Source: Rhizaria sp. SCN 62-66 | Lineage: Eukaryota > Rhizaria, unplaced | Assembly: GCA_001724265.1 (NCBI GenBank) | Contig: MEDY01000075.1 | Span: 25,995-89,994 of the forward strand | Direction: 5' to 3' | Length of the DNA stretch: 64,000 nucleotides | Part shown: positions 37,535 through 47,792 of the stretch, one piece after another | How the letters are laid out: each line of letters starts with the position of its first letter | Numbering within the stretch: position 1 is the first letter of the stretch | Program-made: the position numbers and the translations under genes | Notes under the pieces: model-generated | Told to the model about the DNA's origin: nothing | Database searches by the model: none | Seen by the model: only the letters and a program-made list of their open reading frames with translations

Positions 37535-40175
37535 TCAGGACCGGCTCTTGAACTTCCTGCCTAGGTTCCTGGCATTGACCCATGCATTGGCCTCCGCCTG
37601 CCCTGTCCAGCCAGCCATCTCACGGGCCCACACCAGCGGCTGTCGCGAGAGACTCGACAGTAGAAACGGGTCGAATGTCCACGCCACGGCCCAGCGGGTC
37701 TGCTCGCCCTGGGAGTACGCGTACCAAACAACGAGAGGGAAAGCGACGGTTGCCTTTGCTGGTGTGTTCATTGTACTTGTTGCGGTGAACGCCGATAACG
37801 CGTCTGCGCACCCGCAGCAGCGCGGTTTCGCGTGGTGAGTGCTGTTGTTGGTGTGGTCATCGCGAGCTCGAACTGCAGATTGAGCGAGTGCGAGGGTCTG
37901 TGGCTGTGAAGTTAGCACCGTGCGTAGCTGTGCCAAGAAGTTATCCGGCCGACGACGAGACATTACTGCAGTCGCTGCAGTGGCAAGGGAGGAATCAGTT
38001 TCAGTCGCATTTGCAGCCGCCTTTGCAGTTGCATTGGCAGTCGCAGTATCGACTTGTTGGCTGTTGCAGATGCTAAAAACAGGAATTTTAGCAAAGGCGC
38101 ACACTGTGCACTGAGCTGCACTCACATTAGCACTGATGCTCTTCTGGTTGATCGGAGTTGCGGTGATATCAGTCTTATTATTGTCGTTAGCAGTCGAGTT
38201 GCTGTTGTTCATGGAGTCGTTGTTGGCCAACGAGTAACACCGACGGCAGTGCGAAAGAGCATGAGCAACTCCCAGCTTCGCCAGCGCTACAGCAGCTGCG
38301 TTGACAACGCTCAAGTCACGCACGTATGCAAGTACAGGCGCTAAAGAGGCCTTTTTACCGAGCATGGTGGTAAACCATTGCGAGCCGAGGGGATTGGCTG
38401 CTGACTCTGCAATCATCTACAACAATTTTAACAACAATAAATAATACGTACATATAATGAAGAGGAACACACACGTGAGCCAAACTCAGAATAAACGTGC
38501 TGAGATATTGAGCAACGCGTTCAAAATAGATTCCGAGTTGGATAGGATTGAAATTGCGCTTTCTGTGATGATATGAACGTACTTTAGTGACGAATGCAAC
38601 TTCACCTCCTGGATACGCAAGTTCGCTCTGCGTTGCCGACCACTGCCGCGTCGGATTCTTCGTCATCACAACACGCTGCTGCTGCTCACGGTCACTGCGC
38701 TGCTCACGGTCACTTGCTGTAATGCTCTCACAGTCGCTGCGTTGCGCGCGGTCACTGCCATGCGCATTGTCCTTGAGTGGCTCCGATTCTGTGACGGAGT
38801 CGTAAAAGGGTGGGTTACACACAGTCATTGCAAACGGAGCCAATTGGCTCTTGATCTGACTCATTTGACTGGTCTGAGAAGTTGAAATCTGACCACTTTG
38901 AGCCGTCTCAGTCTGACCCTGACTAATGTCGTTATCTGCGATTGGAGTCGGTTGGCAAGGGAACTGCGCACGCAACGGCTATGCAGTCAAAATCTTACTC
39001 GAGTCTGCATTAAACACTGCACACACGCGATCACCGCAGGCAACGTTGTTGTGGAAGTTCGACATTGCAGTGGAATTTTGTTTAATGTTCAGGTTCGCAG
39101 AGTCAATCGACGCGCTGTCGCAGTCACTACCCACCCCCGTGTACGCGTACAGCCTATGCACCATCAACAGCAACACAGCAGTCGCTCCAGTGCCGATGTC
39201 AAGCACATGGGGGCGCGGCGCAGCACAGTCAAGCAACGCCTCGGCCAACTCACCAAACTGCAATGAGGACGACGACGACGGCGGCGAGAACGATGACGAC
39301 AAGTATGCTGACTTAGCTGACTCAACAACGGCAACAGCAAAGCGACTGTGAGAGCTACTGGTCACCCTGAATGTTGATGTTGATGCTTTCGTTGCCGTTG
39401 CATTTGCAGTGGTATTGAGATCTGAGTCAGAGAGGTGCGTTGTGAGCGTCGCCCGTTGCAGCCTGCGGACCCACTGGAGATAGTTGAGTGACCGTGGCAC
39501 TACTGGGGTGAGATTACCCACAGGTACCATCATTTTCAGTCCGAAATGGTGCCATAACAGGGCTTGCGAGAGCAACAACGACGCTTGTGGGTGCGAGAAG
39601 TTAAGCCTCGGCCGCGGAACGAAGTTAGGTCTCTGGTGAGCAAAAGTAGGTCGTGGGTAATAATCACTCAATCGCTGCATATGCTATGGCGTTGCAGCGT
39701 TTGTACACGCAGTTGTTGCTGTGGGGCGCTTAAGACGGGGGCCAATCGACGCTTCAATCTCAGACTCAGCGTTAGCGTCAGTGTTAGCATCAGCCTCAAC
39801 CTCAGCCTCTGAGTCATCATTCACAGTCTCAGTCTCAGTTTCCAGCTGCTGATGCTGCTTCCGCTGTTGTTGACGCTGTGGTTGCTGTTGCTGTTGCTTC
39901 GGGTAGACGAGGAGGGGAGCGAGAGGGGGATACGCTGCAGCCAAGACAGCGAAATCGGGAGGGTTAGCGTCGAAGTAGCCGCGCTCACGCAAAGCTGGGT
40001 CGCATACAAACGCAGCCGTCGGCTTACACTCAATAGCAACGATCGACTCAGCACCCAACGCGGAATCGGAAGCTGAGGCTGTGCTTGAGGCGGCAGCCGA
40101 GCTCAAAGCATGATGATTGTTGTCGTCGTCGTTGTCGTTGTTGATAGCTGTGAAGGGCGGTAGCGTGGGGAACAT
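37535..40175 (-). CDS. METTL16: METTL16-type N6-adenosine RNA methyltransferase with two in-frame UAG codons
   Basis: Exons 40175-38583 and 38416-37535 (donor GTACGT), 824 codons, TGA stop. Conserved blocks in order: NPPDFAVLAAAYPPL (~69-83), RLNFSHPQ, VPRSLNYLQWVRRL, SAM motif I VLDIGTGATAV (~324-334), catalytic NPPF (454-457), PGGEVAFVTK, FTTMLGKKASLAPV and SQGEQTRWAVAWTF. These match the METTL16 core throughout, but it is stretched by Gln-, Asn-, Ser- and Thr-rich insertions. METTL16 puts m6A on U6 snRNA and some mRNA hairpins; the vertebrate C-terminal extension is absent. TAG occurs at codon 164 (39684-39686), between the N-terminal block and LNFSHPQ, and at codon 399 (38979-38981), between motif I and NPPF. 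The frame is open on both sides of each, so the gene only makes sense if UAG is read through as an amino acid. Confidence 0.9.
38979..38981 (-). other. In-frame TAG, METTL16 codon 399
   Basis: Lies between SAM motif I and the catalytic NPPF. A GTAAGA donor just upstream and a phase-compatible CAG about 60 bases on could make a very short intron, so this case is weaker than codon 164. Confidence 0.7.
39684..39686 (-). other. In-frame TAG, METTL16 codon 164
   Basis: The reading frame continues before and after with conserved METTL16 blocks on both sides. The nearest donor-like site (GTACAA) and the nearest good acceptor have mismatched phase, so splicing does not remove it. Confidence 0.85.
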
Positions 40176-40181
40176 CGCGGT

Positions 40182-40412
40182 TTACTCGAGTTTGTCGTTG
40201 CGACAACGTGCGTGACGGCCTTCGGAGGAGAGCAGGCAGCGCCCGGAAAGAAAGCGCGAAAAGGCAGTGGCTGCACCGCCGGAGCAGAGGCCGAACGCGA
40301 AGAAGAAGACGAACGAGTTGGTGACGTAGACTTTGTTGGTGTAGGCAACGACCAGGACGGCAGAGAGAAGCGCGAGTAAAATGGAAACAAGGAGAGAACT
40401 CACGTTTTGCAT
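40182..40412 (-). CDS. Small hydrophobic ORF in the METTL16 5' leader
   Basis: ATG at 40412, TAA at 40182, 76 residues. It has two hydrophobic stretches, SSLLVSILLALLSAVLVVAY and SFVFFFAFGLCSGGAATAF, and a basic, Cys-containing tail. The stop is followed six bases later by the METTL16 ATG, in the same frame. It may be an upstream ORF, a separate two-helix microprotein or chance. I do not recognise it. A GTGAGT right after codon 3 could instead be a splice donor. Confidence 0.3.
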   Translation of the reverse strand: MQNVSSLLVSILLALLSAVLVVAYTNKVYVTNSFVFFFAFGLCSGGAATAFSRFLSGRCLLSSEGRHARCRNDKLE

Positions 40413-40749
40413 GTCTCGTGCCAAAAATGCGACGTTTGACGATTGCTTGCGATCGTGCAGGAACGAAAGATTTCGCTAACGACCGAATCATGAGCAGCTT
40501 CCTGTTCACCACATACGACGTTCAGTGTCAGAAATCAAACTTTTATAGCCATTGATGAATTTATATTGAGGAAAAACTAAAGTATATTATGTATCTAGTT
40601 ACGGTTAAAGTTAATAAAAAAGATTTACGACCACATCAAGTCGCAATATGTGCGAGTTATACCTCGCTGTTGTTTAGTCCACGTTCATGCACGTTCTCAC
40701 CAGAACCATTGGCTGCCAATGATTGACTTTTTAGTGCGTGTCTCCCCGT
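40413..40749. other. Spacer between METTL16 leader and VHS gene 3' end
   Basis: 337 bases, AT-rich after 40540; likely METTL16 promoter and VHS 3' UTR. Nothing else seen. Confidence 0.4.
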
Positions 40750-42834
40750 TTAGAGAGCAAGCGCAGGCGCCTTTTCATCCTTACTGTTATGATCATCCCC
40801 TTCCGATATCGGCGCCATCATCGGGCTATTTCGCGCACTCAGCGAGCGAAAGGCGCTCTCCGCGAAACCCGCAAACACGTCATCGTTGGGGTCACTGCCG
40901 GGCGCGGCCAGCAGATCCGTCTGGGGCGCCGCCGCGTACGCGTGCGCACGCGAAGGCAGTTGCTGCGACTGATCCTGGCCGTGGGCAGCGGACTGACTGT
41001 GGGTAGATAACTGACCGTGGGCAGTGGACTCGGGCATGTCCGCAAAGGGATCATCCAGCGCTAGCACAGCAGCAGTACCTGTGGTGGTAGTACCCGCGGC
41101 GGCGGCGACAGCGGCAGGGGTACTCATGGAGGTACTCGTGGTGCTCACGGTCGCCGCGGCGTCGCCATACGGTCCATACACCGACGGGCGCGCGCGCGCC
41201 GGGGACGCAGCAGCGGAGATGACCGCGCTTTCGTCCAGTGTAACCACGGTCAGCGGCGAAAACACTGCGTGGGGGGACACGTTGTTGGGCGCGGTTGAAG
41301 CCGCGGTCGCACCAGTTGCGGTCCCAGTCCCAGTCTCGGTCTCGGCCGCAGTTGTCGCAGGGGCTGTCACCGTGTTGGTGATTGAGACGTTGTTGTTGCC
41401 GTCGTGATTGGCAGGGGACGGGTCACTGTGGGCAAAGACGTCAAACAGGGCATCGCCAGCGGCCATGTCAGCGTTATACGCAGGTGCTGAATCATGACCG
41501 TGAGCATCACCACCACCGACAACAACATCATTGTTGTTGTTGTTGTGACCGTTATTGGCGATGTTAGCGGCAGCAAAGGCAAGGAAAGGATCGGACTCAC
41601 TCATGTTGTTATTGTTATTGCTCGCAGCTGCAAGCGACGACGACGACTGCTGTTGCTGTTGCTGCTGCTGCTGCTGCGGCTTGTTGGCAAAGTGACCGTG
41701 AGCAATGCGCGCAGTGTCCGGGCCCCGCGCAGTGGCAATCTCTCCCCACTGATCCTGTGCAGCCTGCTCGTTCACAGTCATTATCGCGCTATTGTTATCC
41801 GCATTGACAGCGCTGTCGATGGCGAGCAGTGCGAACGCGTCATTCAAATCGTTGCCATGACTCGCACTTGCGTTGACGTCGACGTTGTTGATGTTCTTGT
41901 CGCTGTTGTTCACGCTCATGTTCGCGCTCGCGACGTGCGCCGACTCGGCCGGCTTTTCCGCCATCGCTAACTTAAGCCGCCTGCGGTTCTGCACTGCCTG
42001 CGTGACCGGTTCATCCGCGATACCGTCGTCCACCAACCGCTCCTCATACTGCTCGTCGAGCGTGGCGACGCTCTTGCAGTGTACCACAGGCCCGCCGTCG
42101 GTCAAACGCGCGGCGAGAGCCTCAGCGCAGCGCTGGGCGGCAACGGCCGCGGCGAATTGGCGCTGGCCGGGCTCCATATCGCGCTTCTTCTTGTCGCTTT
42201 TGACCGGGCGAGAACCTGGGGGCGAGAGGGAGGATGACTGGCCGGCGGCGCCCGACGGCTGGGCCTCGGCGGCCATGGCGGCGGCGATCACGGCTTCGTC
42301 GTCCTCTTCGCTGTCAGAATCAGCGCCGTCGCCGGCAGGGAGACCGAGCTTCTCGAGCTCTTGTTTGGTGACGTAGCGCTCATAGTCGGCCGGGAGAAAA
42401 GGATTACTAGCCCCAGAGAGCGGTTTAGAGTCCTTGTCGACCATGACGACGCGCAAATCGACCTCTTTCGCGGTGTATGCGCGCGCAACAGTGCCGGCGT
42501 CATCTCTGAGCGTGTGGAAGTAGTCCGCTAGCAGCGTGACGTAAGCCATCACACGCAGGATCTGCATCGTAACCGAGACGTGTTCAGCTAAATCCTCGCG
42601 TTGCAGCTCGCGGCCGAGCGACTTGGCCTCGTCCTGGAGGTTTTTGATCATCGGCGGCAGGAAATCCGAGGTCAGCACCGAGGACGGGGGCGTGTCGCAG
42701 AGCACACCGCGCAGCTGACGCGTCTCGTCGTATAGTAAGGCGGCGGGGAGGTATGTGAAGCGGCCGCACGGCGGGGTGATTTCGTGCACTGGAGGCAACG
42801 GAGCCTGCGGTGCCCGCTGCTGCTGCGGCCGATA

Positions 42835-42867
<33 letters not shown>

Positions 42868-44016
42868 TTGTTGGTAGTGAGGCTGGATAGGGGGTGCGGC
42901 GCGTGAAGGTGGCATGTTATTGTTGCTGTGGTGGCTCCGGTGGACCGAGACCGGCTGAGGCGGAGGGTAGCTGTTCACAGGGTGCTGATTCGCCGCACTG
43001 GGACCGGCATTGCGCCGTTGAGAGGAGTGACCATGGGCAGAACTGCGGTGAGAAGCCGGCATTGCATAGGGATCCGCCTGTACTTCGCCGTCGATGGTGA
43101 TGAGCTTCTCACCGGCCAGAGCTTCGGGAAACAGCACGCCGTTGCTAAGACACTTCTGGTAGATCTTGTCGTAGGAGGGGTATTGAGCACCCAGGGAGGC
43201 GGCCCAGGCTTGGAAGCAGATGAGGATCTTGTCGTAGCGCTCTTGGGCGGATTCGGTGATTTCGTCCATGCGCACGGAGGATTTGGCGAAAAGAGCCTTG
43301 ATGCCGGTCTTGGGCTGCTCTTGCGGGTGGCGGATCTGTTGGTGGTGTTGCCAAATAAGACGAGAAAAAAAAGAAGAAGAAGAGAACACAAAGGAACAAG
43401 TGAGAGTTAATACGCCCTGGCATGAGACGAGCGAGTTTAGAAGTGAAACTCAACGCGAAGAAAGTTGTGAAGACAATATAGCTATATCTATACGTATATA
43501 TTTGTGGGCCATATTTGCAAGAAGAAACGTACAACGTGGGGGAGTGTCTTATAGAGCTTCTTGAGGTCATCTGGGTTGGCCATATCAGCGCGGAAGAGCG
43601 AGCAATTCTTCATAAAGATATCCAGAATCTTCAGCGCTTTAATCGCGTTAGCGTGGTAGTTATCCGTGTTGGTGGCGATTTTGACCAGGCAGTCCCGGGC
43701 GACTTTGTTAAGGTCCGGCGCTTGGTTAAGCGTGTCGCAGAGGAGGATGCAGCGTTCCAGAGGGAGCTCGCCGCGGGACTCGCACAGCGTTGTCAACGTC
43801 TATAAATGAGCACAAAACAACAAAAAGTTAGGGAAATTTGCATAAAATAACATTTGAGTGATAGTTGTAATGGTTTGATTGAGTTTTGAGATGATTCAGT
43901 GACGTTTACGCGCAGGTAGGCCCATTTGAGTGTGTTTGAAGGAGAATTTCATAGTGACGTACGACGCGGATTTCGAGCGCGATTGACTCCCATGTGCGCT
44001 GGCCGGAAGGGTACAT
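40750..44016 (-). CDS. VHS-domain endocytic or sorting adaptor with DPF/NPF motifs
   Basis: Exons 44016-43963, 43799-43533 and 43335-40750 (donors GTACGT, GTACGT), 968 residues, TAA stop. The small first exon (MYPSGQRTWESIALEIRV) joins in phase to a helical VHS domain (LERCILLCDTLNQAPDLNKV, ANAIKALKILDIFMKNCSLF) ending near residue 170. A Gln run (~14) follows, then a helical GAT-like region (~270-330: REDLAEHVSVTMQILRVMAY). The C-terminal half is disordered and carries SNPFLP, SDPFLAF and DDPFAD, the short motifs that recruit EH-domain proteins and AP2. GGA, TOM1 and LSB5 proteins share the VHS-GAT layout and sort ubiquitinated or clathrin cargo at endosomes and Golgi; the exact subfamily is not clear. 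A top-strand-only reading would miss the first 54-base exon. Confidence 0.65.
42835..42873 (-). repeat. CAG/CAA repeat coding for poly-Gln
   Basis: About 39 bases of CTG/TTG on the top strand giving a Gln run of 13-14 in the VHS gene. Confidence 0.9.
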
Positions 44017-44834
44017 CGTCGACAGGTGCGAAACCAGTGGTTTCGGCGCTACAACTACTTGCTTGCTGGCGCTGGGGGCTGCGCACGAGGGCGGCAGAGA
44101 GGGCTAAAGGAGTGTTTGAGTTGTGTTGTCTCAACGAAGGCGGACTCTAGGCGAACTAAACAAATGATATATGGAATTTTAGAAGAATTAAGTGAGTGAA
44201 AAAAGCATATATATGCAGTGAACATGTTAAGTTTGTTTAGAATAGCTTTAATGAAGCTGCAGCGAGGGGGAATTAAGAAGAGGGGACGGTCAGAGGACGT
44301 TCTTGGAGTAGTGTTCCGAAATCTGCCACTGTCAACACAATATCGCAACTTTAAGAGCTCGTATAAGCATGTCGTGAATAAACCAAGAGTTACTTTACCA
44401 AAGTCATATCAGAATCCACTTTGACGTTCACCCCAGCGCACACTTTGATGATTCTCCAAAGCGACCACAAACCCTACCGTCCATCGATCGAGCGATCGAC
44501 CTCCAAGATTTTTTTGACAGACGACGACGACCGTGAGTCGGCCAGGTCAGTAGTCAAGCCGCTGGATGGTCTCAATCGGTCGGTGGGTCGGTGGCTCCGG
44601 TCTGACGGTAGAGATGCGCGGCGAATAGAAAACCTTGCTCTGGTTGTTACCCACGCTTCTTTCAGCGAGTACGTCCAATAAGCAGCACTATTCAGTGGTG
44701 TTTTGTTTATATTTTAATTTAAACACGCGCGCTGACCTGTTTAGTGCCGCTTGTAGATAGAGTTTGAACTCACCTCGATACCCCGGTGCTCGCTCGCTTT
44801 GGCGCCCACGCAGACCCCCGCGTTGACACCCGCA
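44017..44834. promoter_or_regulatory. Divergent promoter region (VHS gene / TRM61)
   Basis: 818 bases between divergent genes. The ORF at 44421-44681 lacks conservation or codon bias. A palindromic ATCGATCGAGCGATCGA lies at about 44481-44497. No RNA gene seen. Confidence 0.3.
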
Positions 44835-47387
44835 ATGCTCGCCCGCAAGGACGTCATTCAGGAGGGTGACTGGATCATCTTGTACGAGTCGTTCGAGAAT
44901 GTCCGCAGTGTCAAAGTCACTCGTGGTGAGCTATATTCGAACCAATTCGGCGCTTACCGCCACAATGACATGATCGGCAAGCCCTATGGCTCCAAGGTAC
45001 GAACAACGCTTCATTCAGCAACCTCCCTTCCACTGTAGCTTCTGTTTTTCCCTTCTCGCTGCTGTGGTAGCGCTCGGCTACCACGTGCGAGGGGTCATCA
45101 AAGCATGCCCCTAGTCCTGCTCATGACATGTGGCGGTCAAAATGTGCCCTAAAGCCTATGGCAGACACCTTAGTTGCGTGGCTGTCACTCACTCTTCGTT
45201 GGCGATTATCACAAACTTCAACGTGATGATTGTCAAAAAAGAGTTGGACATTCTCCTTTCTATCTCTTTCTCCTTCTACTCCCATATCTAGTCATATATC
45301 TCGCCTCTAAAACACATTTTACTCACTCTTGCTCTTGCTTTGGCTCTTGCTTTTACTCTCGCTCTTGAACGCACAACACAAGCACAGATTCAGTCGTATG
45401 GCAAGCTCGCTGCCGCGCCACTGACTATGCTGCACCCGACCCCGCAGCTCTGGACTGATGCCCTCAGTCACCGCACGCAGATCCTCTTCCAAGTACGTCT
45501 TCACTTCAAGCACTAACACTCTAAATCATTCGATGTCACAACGATAACGTTCATGGTCGATCGTTCGGAAAGAAAGCCGAAAACGAGCGTTACTCGCTTT
45601 TTCTGTGAATGTTGGAAATGATCGTTTTTAATGCAAAAAAGTCGATATTCTGATCTCTATTGAGGACAAATTGCTCTAAAGTACACCTTAAGCGGTGTGC
45701 TGTGATCCAACATAACAAAACAAAACAAACTCGAAATTAAGTGCGTATCAACCTAAATAACGTAATCTAACTAAATCTCTCTTCGTTTCTTTGTTTTTGC
45801 TTGTTTCCCAGATGGATATCTCGCTTGTGATGTACCACCTCCAGCTCAAGCCCGGCAGCGTGGTTATCGAGTCTGGCACCGGCTCCGCCTCGCTGACCCA
45901 CTCCCTAGCCCGCGCCGTCGCGCCCCATGGCCACGTCCACACGTTCGAGTTCAACTCTGACCGCGTCGCCAAGGCCCAGGTCGACCTCGAGCGCAACGGC
46001 TTAACTTCTGTCGCGACTGTCCGCCACCGTGACGTTTGCGCAAACGGCTTCCCGTTCTTCCCCGACGGCGTCGACGCTGTGTTCCTCGACCTCCCCACGC
46101 CATGGTTGGCCGTGGATGACGCGCACCGCTCGCTGCGGCCGCAGGGTCGCCTCTGCTCCTTTTCACCGTGTATTGAGCAGGTCCAGCGCACCTGTGTGCG
46201 CCTCGCTGAGCTCGACTACGAGGTACGTGTTTAAAGATATTAAAACTTGGTATATATCAACAAAGTGAGCTCAAAGCAACAAAAACAGTATATATTTGTT
46301 TGCATGTCATAGATGTAGGCAAATATGAACTGTTTTTGTTTTGTTCTGTGTTCATGCTTGGGCCTATCGAAGCCGTTTCTACTCCTGCTTATGATCTGGA
46401 GCGGTCAATGTGTGCCCCATAGTAAAAGCTGATGTATTTGCAACAATCTAGACATACGTGTCTAGAGGGCAGATATGGTGGCGACGCCTCTTCGTTGGCG
46501 ATTGTGACAAACTTACACGTTACGATCGTCAAAAAAGAAGCAAACAGTTCTTTTACCATCTCTCTCTGTTTTATCTTGTATAAGATAATTACATTAGATA
46601 TTTTCTTCTCTAGTATTATATCTTAAACATTAGCTCATATTTCAACTTTATTTTTTTGTTTCATCGCGATTTATTTCATTTGTAGGAGATTATCACGATC
46701 GAGGTTCTGCAAAAGACGATTGAGGTGCACCGGTCTAGTCTAAGGCCCTTTGACTTCAACGCCTCTCGCCCAGGCATCCACGCTGGCACTAACCCGCACA
46801 ACGACAAGAACAAGAAGAACAAGTTTAACAACAAGCGTAACGCCGCCGCCGCCACCGCTGGCGCTTCTCCTTCGACTGATTCGACTGACGCTGCCGACTC
46901 TTCTGCTGTTGCTGCTGCTGCTGTTGCCACTGAGGATGACTCTGCTGCAGCGGTTGATGCCGAGGCGAAGATCGCCAAGACTAGCACCGACGCCGCCGCC
47001 GACGCCACCGAGTCGGCCGCCGGCGAGGACGTGCAGCTCCCCGCCCCCGCTGCCACCACCGATGCCGCAACCACCGCGACTGAGACGGCGACTGCAGCCT
47101 CGACTGATGCGGTGGTGGCCAGCGGCAGCTTCTGGTCCCCTTTGACCCCGGTGCCCCAGGCGCTCGTCACTGCGCCGGCGCCGTGGCTGGTCTCAAAGCC
47201 GCGGCCCGTGATGCGTGGCCACACGGGCTACCTCACTTTCGCCCGCAAGGCCTGCACTCCCGCCCCCGTCAAGCCCGCCACTGAGGCTTCCGAGGTCACT
47301 GAGTCCAGCTAGTCCAGTGCCAGCGCCAGTGCTGAGGCTGAGGCTGAGGCTGCTGAGACTGAGGGTGGTGCTCCGATGCAAGAGTAA
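44835..47387 (+). CDS. TRM61: tRNA (adenine58-N1)-methyltransferase catalytic subunit TRM61
   Basis: Exons 44835-44996, 45388-45492, 45812-46222 and 46686-47387 (donors GTACGA, GTACGT, GTACGT), 459 codons if TAG at 47310 is sense, ending in TAA. Near-complete match to TRMT61A: FGAYRHNDMIGKPYGSK, LHPTPQLWTDALSHRTQILF, SAM motif I VVIESGTGSASLTHSLARAV, AVFLDLPTPWLAVDDA, RLCSFSPCIEQVQRTCVRLA and GHTGYLTFARK near the end. It works with TRM6 to methylate A58 in the T-loop of tRNAs; no TRM6 gene is in the window. An Ala/Asp/Ser/Thr-rich insertion lies between the Rossmann core and GHTGYL. Introns 1 and 3 share a structured element (see findings). The C-terminal tail past TAG (24 codons, Ala/Glu-rich) keeps the composition of the preceding residues. 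If TAG terminated here the enzyme would still be complete. Confidence 0.95.
45064..45240 (+). ncRNA. Candidate structured RNA element A in TRM61 intron 1
   Basis: Contains a perfect 8-bp hairpin (45064-45071 with 45077-45084), a conserved single-stranded block TCCTGCTCATGA...GCGGTCAA, and a 12-bp hairpin (45201-45212 with 45223-45234, loop AAACTTCAAC) followed by AAAAAAG. The same final hairpin with different but pairing bases occurs in intron 3. RNA class unknown. Confidence 0.4.
46380..46540 (+). ncRNA. Candidate structured RNA element B in TRM61 intron 3
   Basis: A diverged copy of element A: TCCTGCTTATGA...GCGGTCAATGTGTGCCC, an 8-bp hairpin closed by a TACG tetraloop (46447-46454 with 46459-46466), the shared word CTCTTCGTTGGCGATT, then a 12-bp hairpin (46497-46508 with 46519-46530, loop AAACTTACAC) and AAAAAAG. 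Confidence 0.4.
47310..47312 (+). other. In-frame TAG near TRM61 C terminus
   Basis: After ...VTESS the frame reads TAG and then continues 24 codons (SSASASAEAEAEAAETEGGA, then PMQE) to TAA at 47385. It could be a genuine stop, but the compositional continuity and the cases in other genes favour sense. Confidence 0.55.
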
Positions 47388-47792
47388 ACCACAACAAAAC
47401 GCTTTATCATCAGAGCAAGCGAGCTTTGTTTTTGAGCTATGATACTTTAGAAACTTTCTTTACCTAACTAAATGATAATAATATTATATCCGTGTGTTAT
47501 ATAGTCATCCCAAAAGAATACACATCCATTCTTTCTTTCAATTCAATTCCATCATGCTCTTTGCTTCTCTTGTCACTCAACTGTAATTTGTCTAACCGGT
47601 AAATGACATGAAGTATAGATGAGAACAGAACGATGTGTATTTGTTAGTATCTTCGTGGATACACTGACTGATGATATAGCTATATAATAACGCAATTTAG
47701 TAGTGCTTTAATATTCTTCTGTTAACTTCTTTCAGTCAAATAAAGTACTCTTGGACTGAGATATATCACTGCAAGTTCTCTGCATCATCGAC
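47388..47792. other. Convergent AT-rich spacer
   Basis: 405 bases between converging TRM61 and the CRT-like gene; only 3' UTR-like AT-rich DNA seen. Confidence 0.5.

Noticed and set aside
44421-44681. 86-codon ORF between the VHS gene and TRM61
   Set aside because: No domain, no codon bias, lies in a divergent promoter region.
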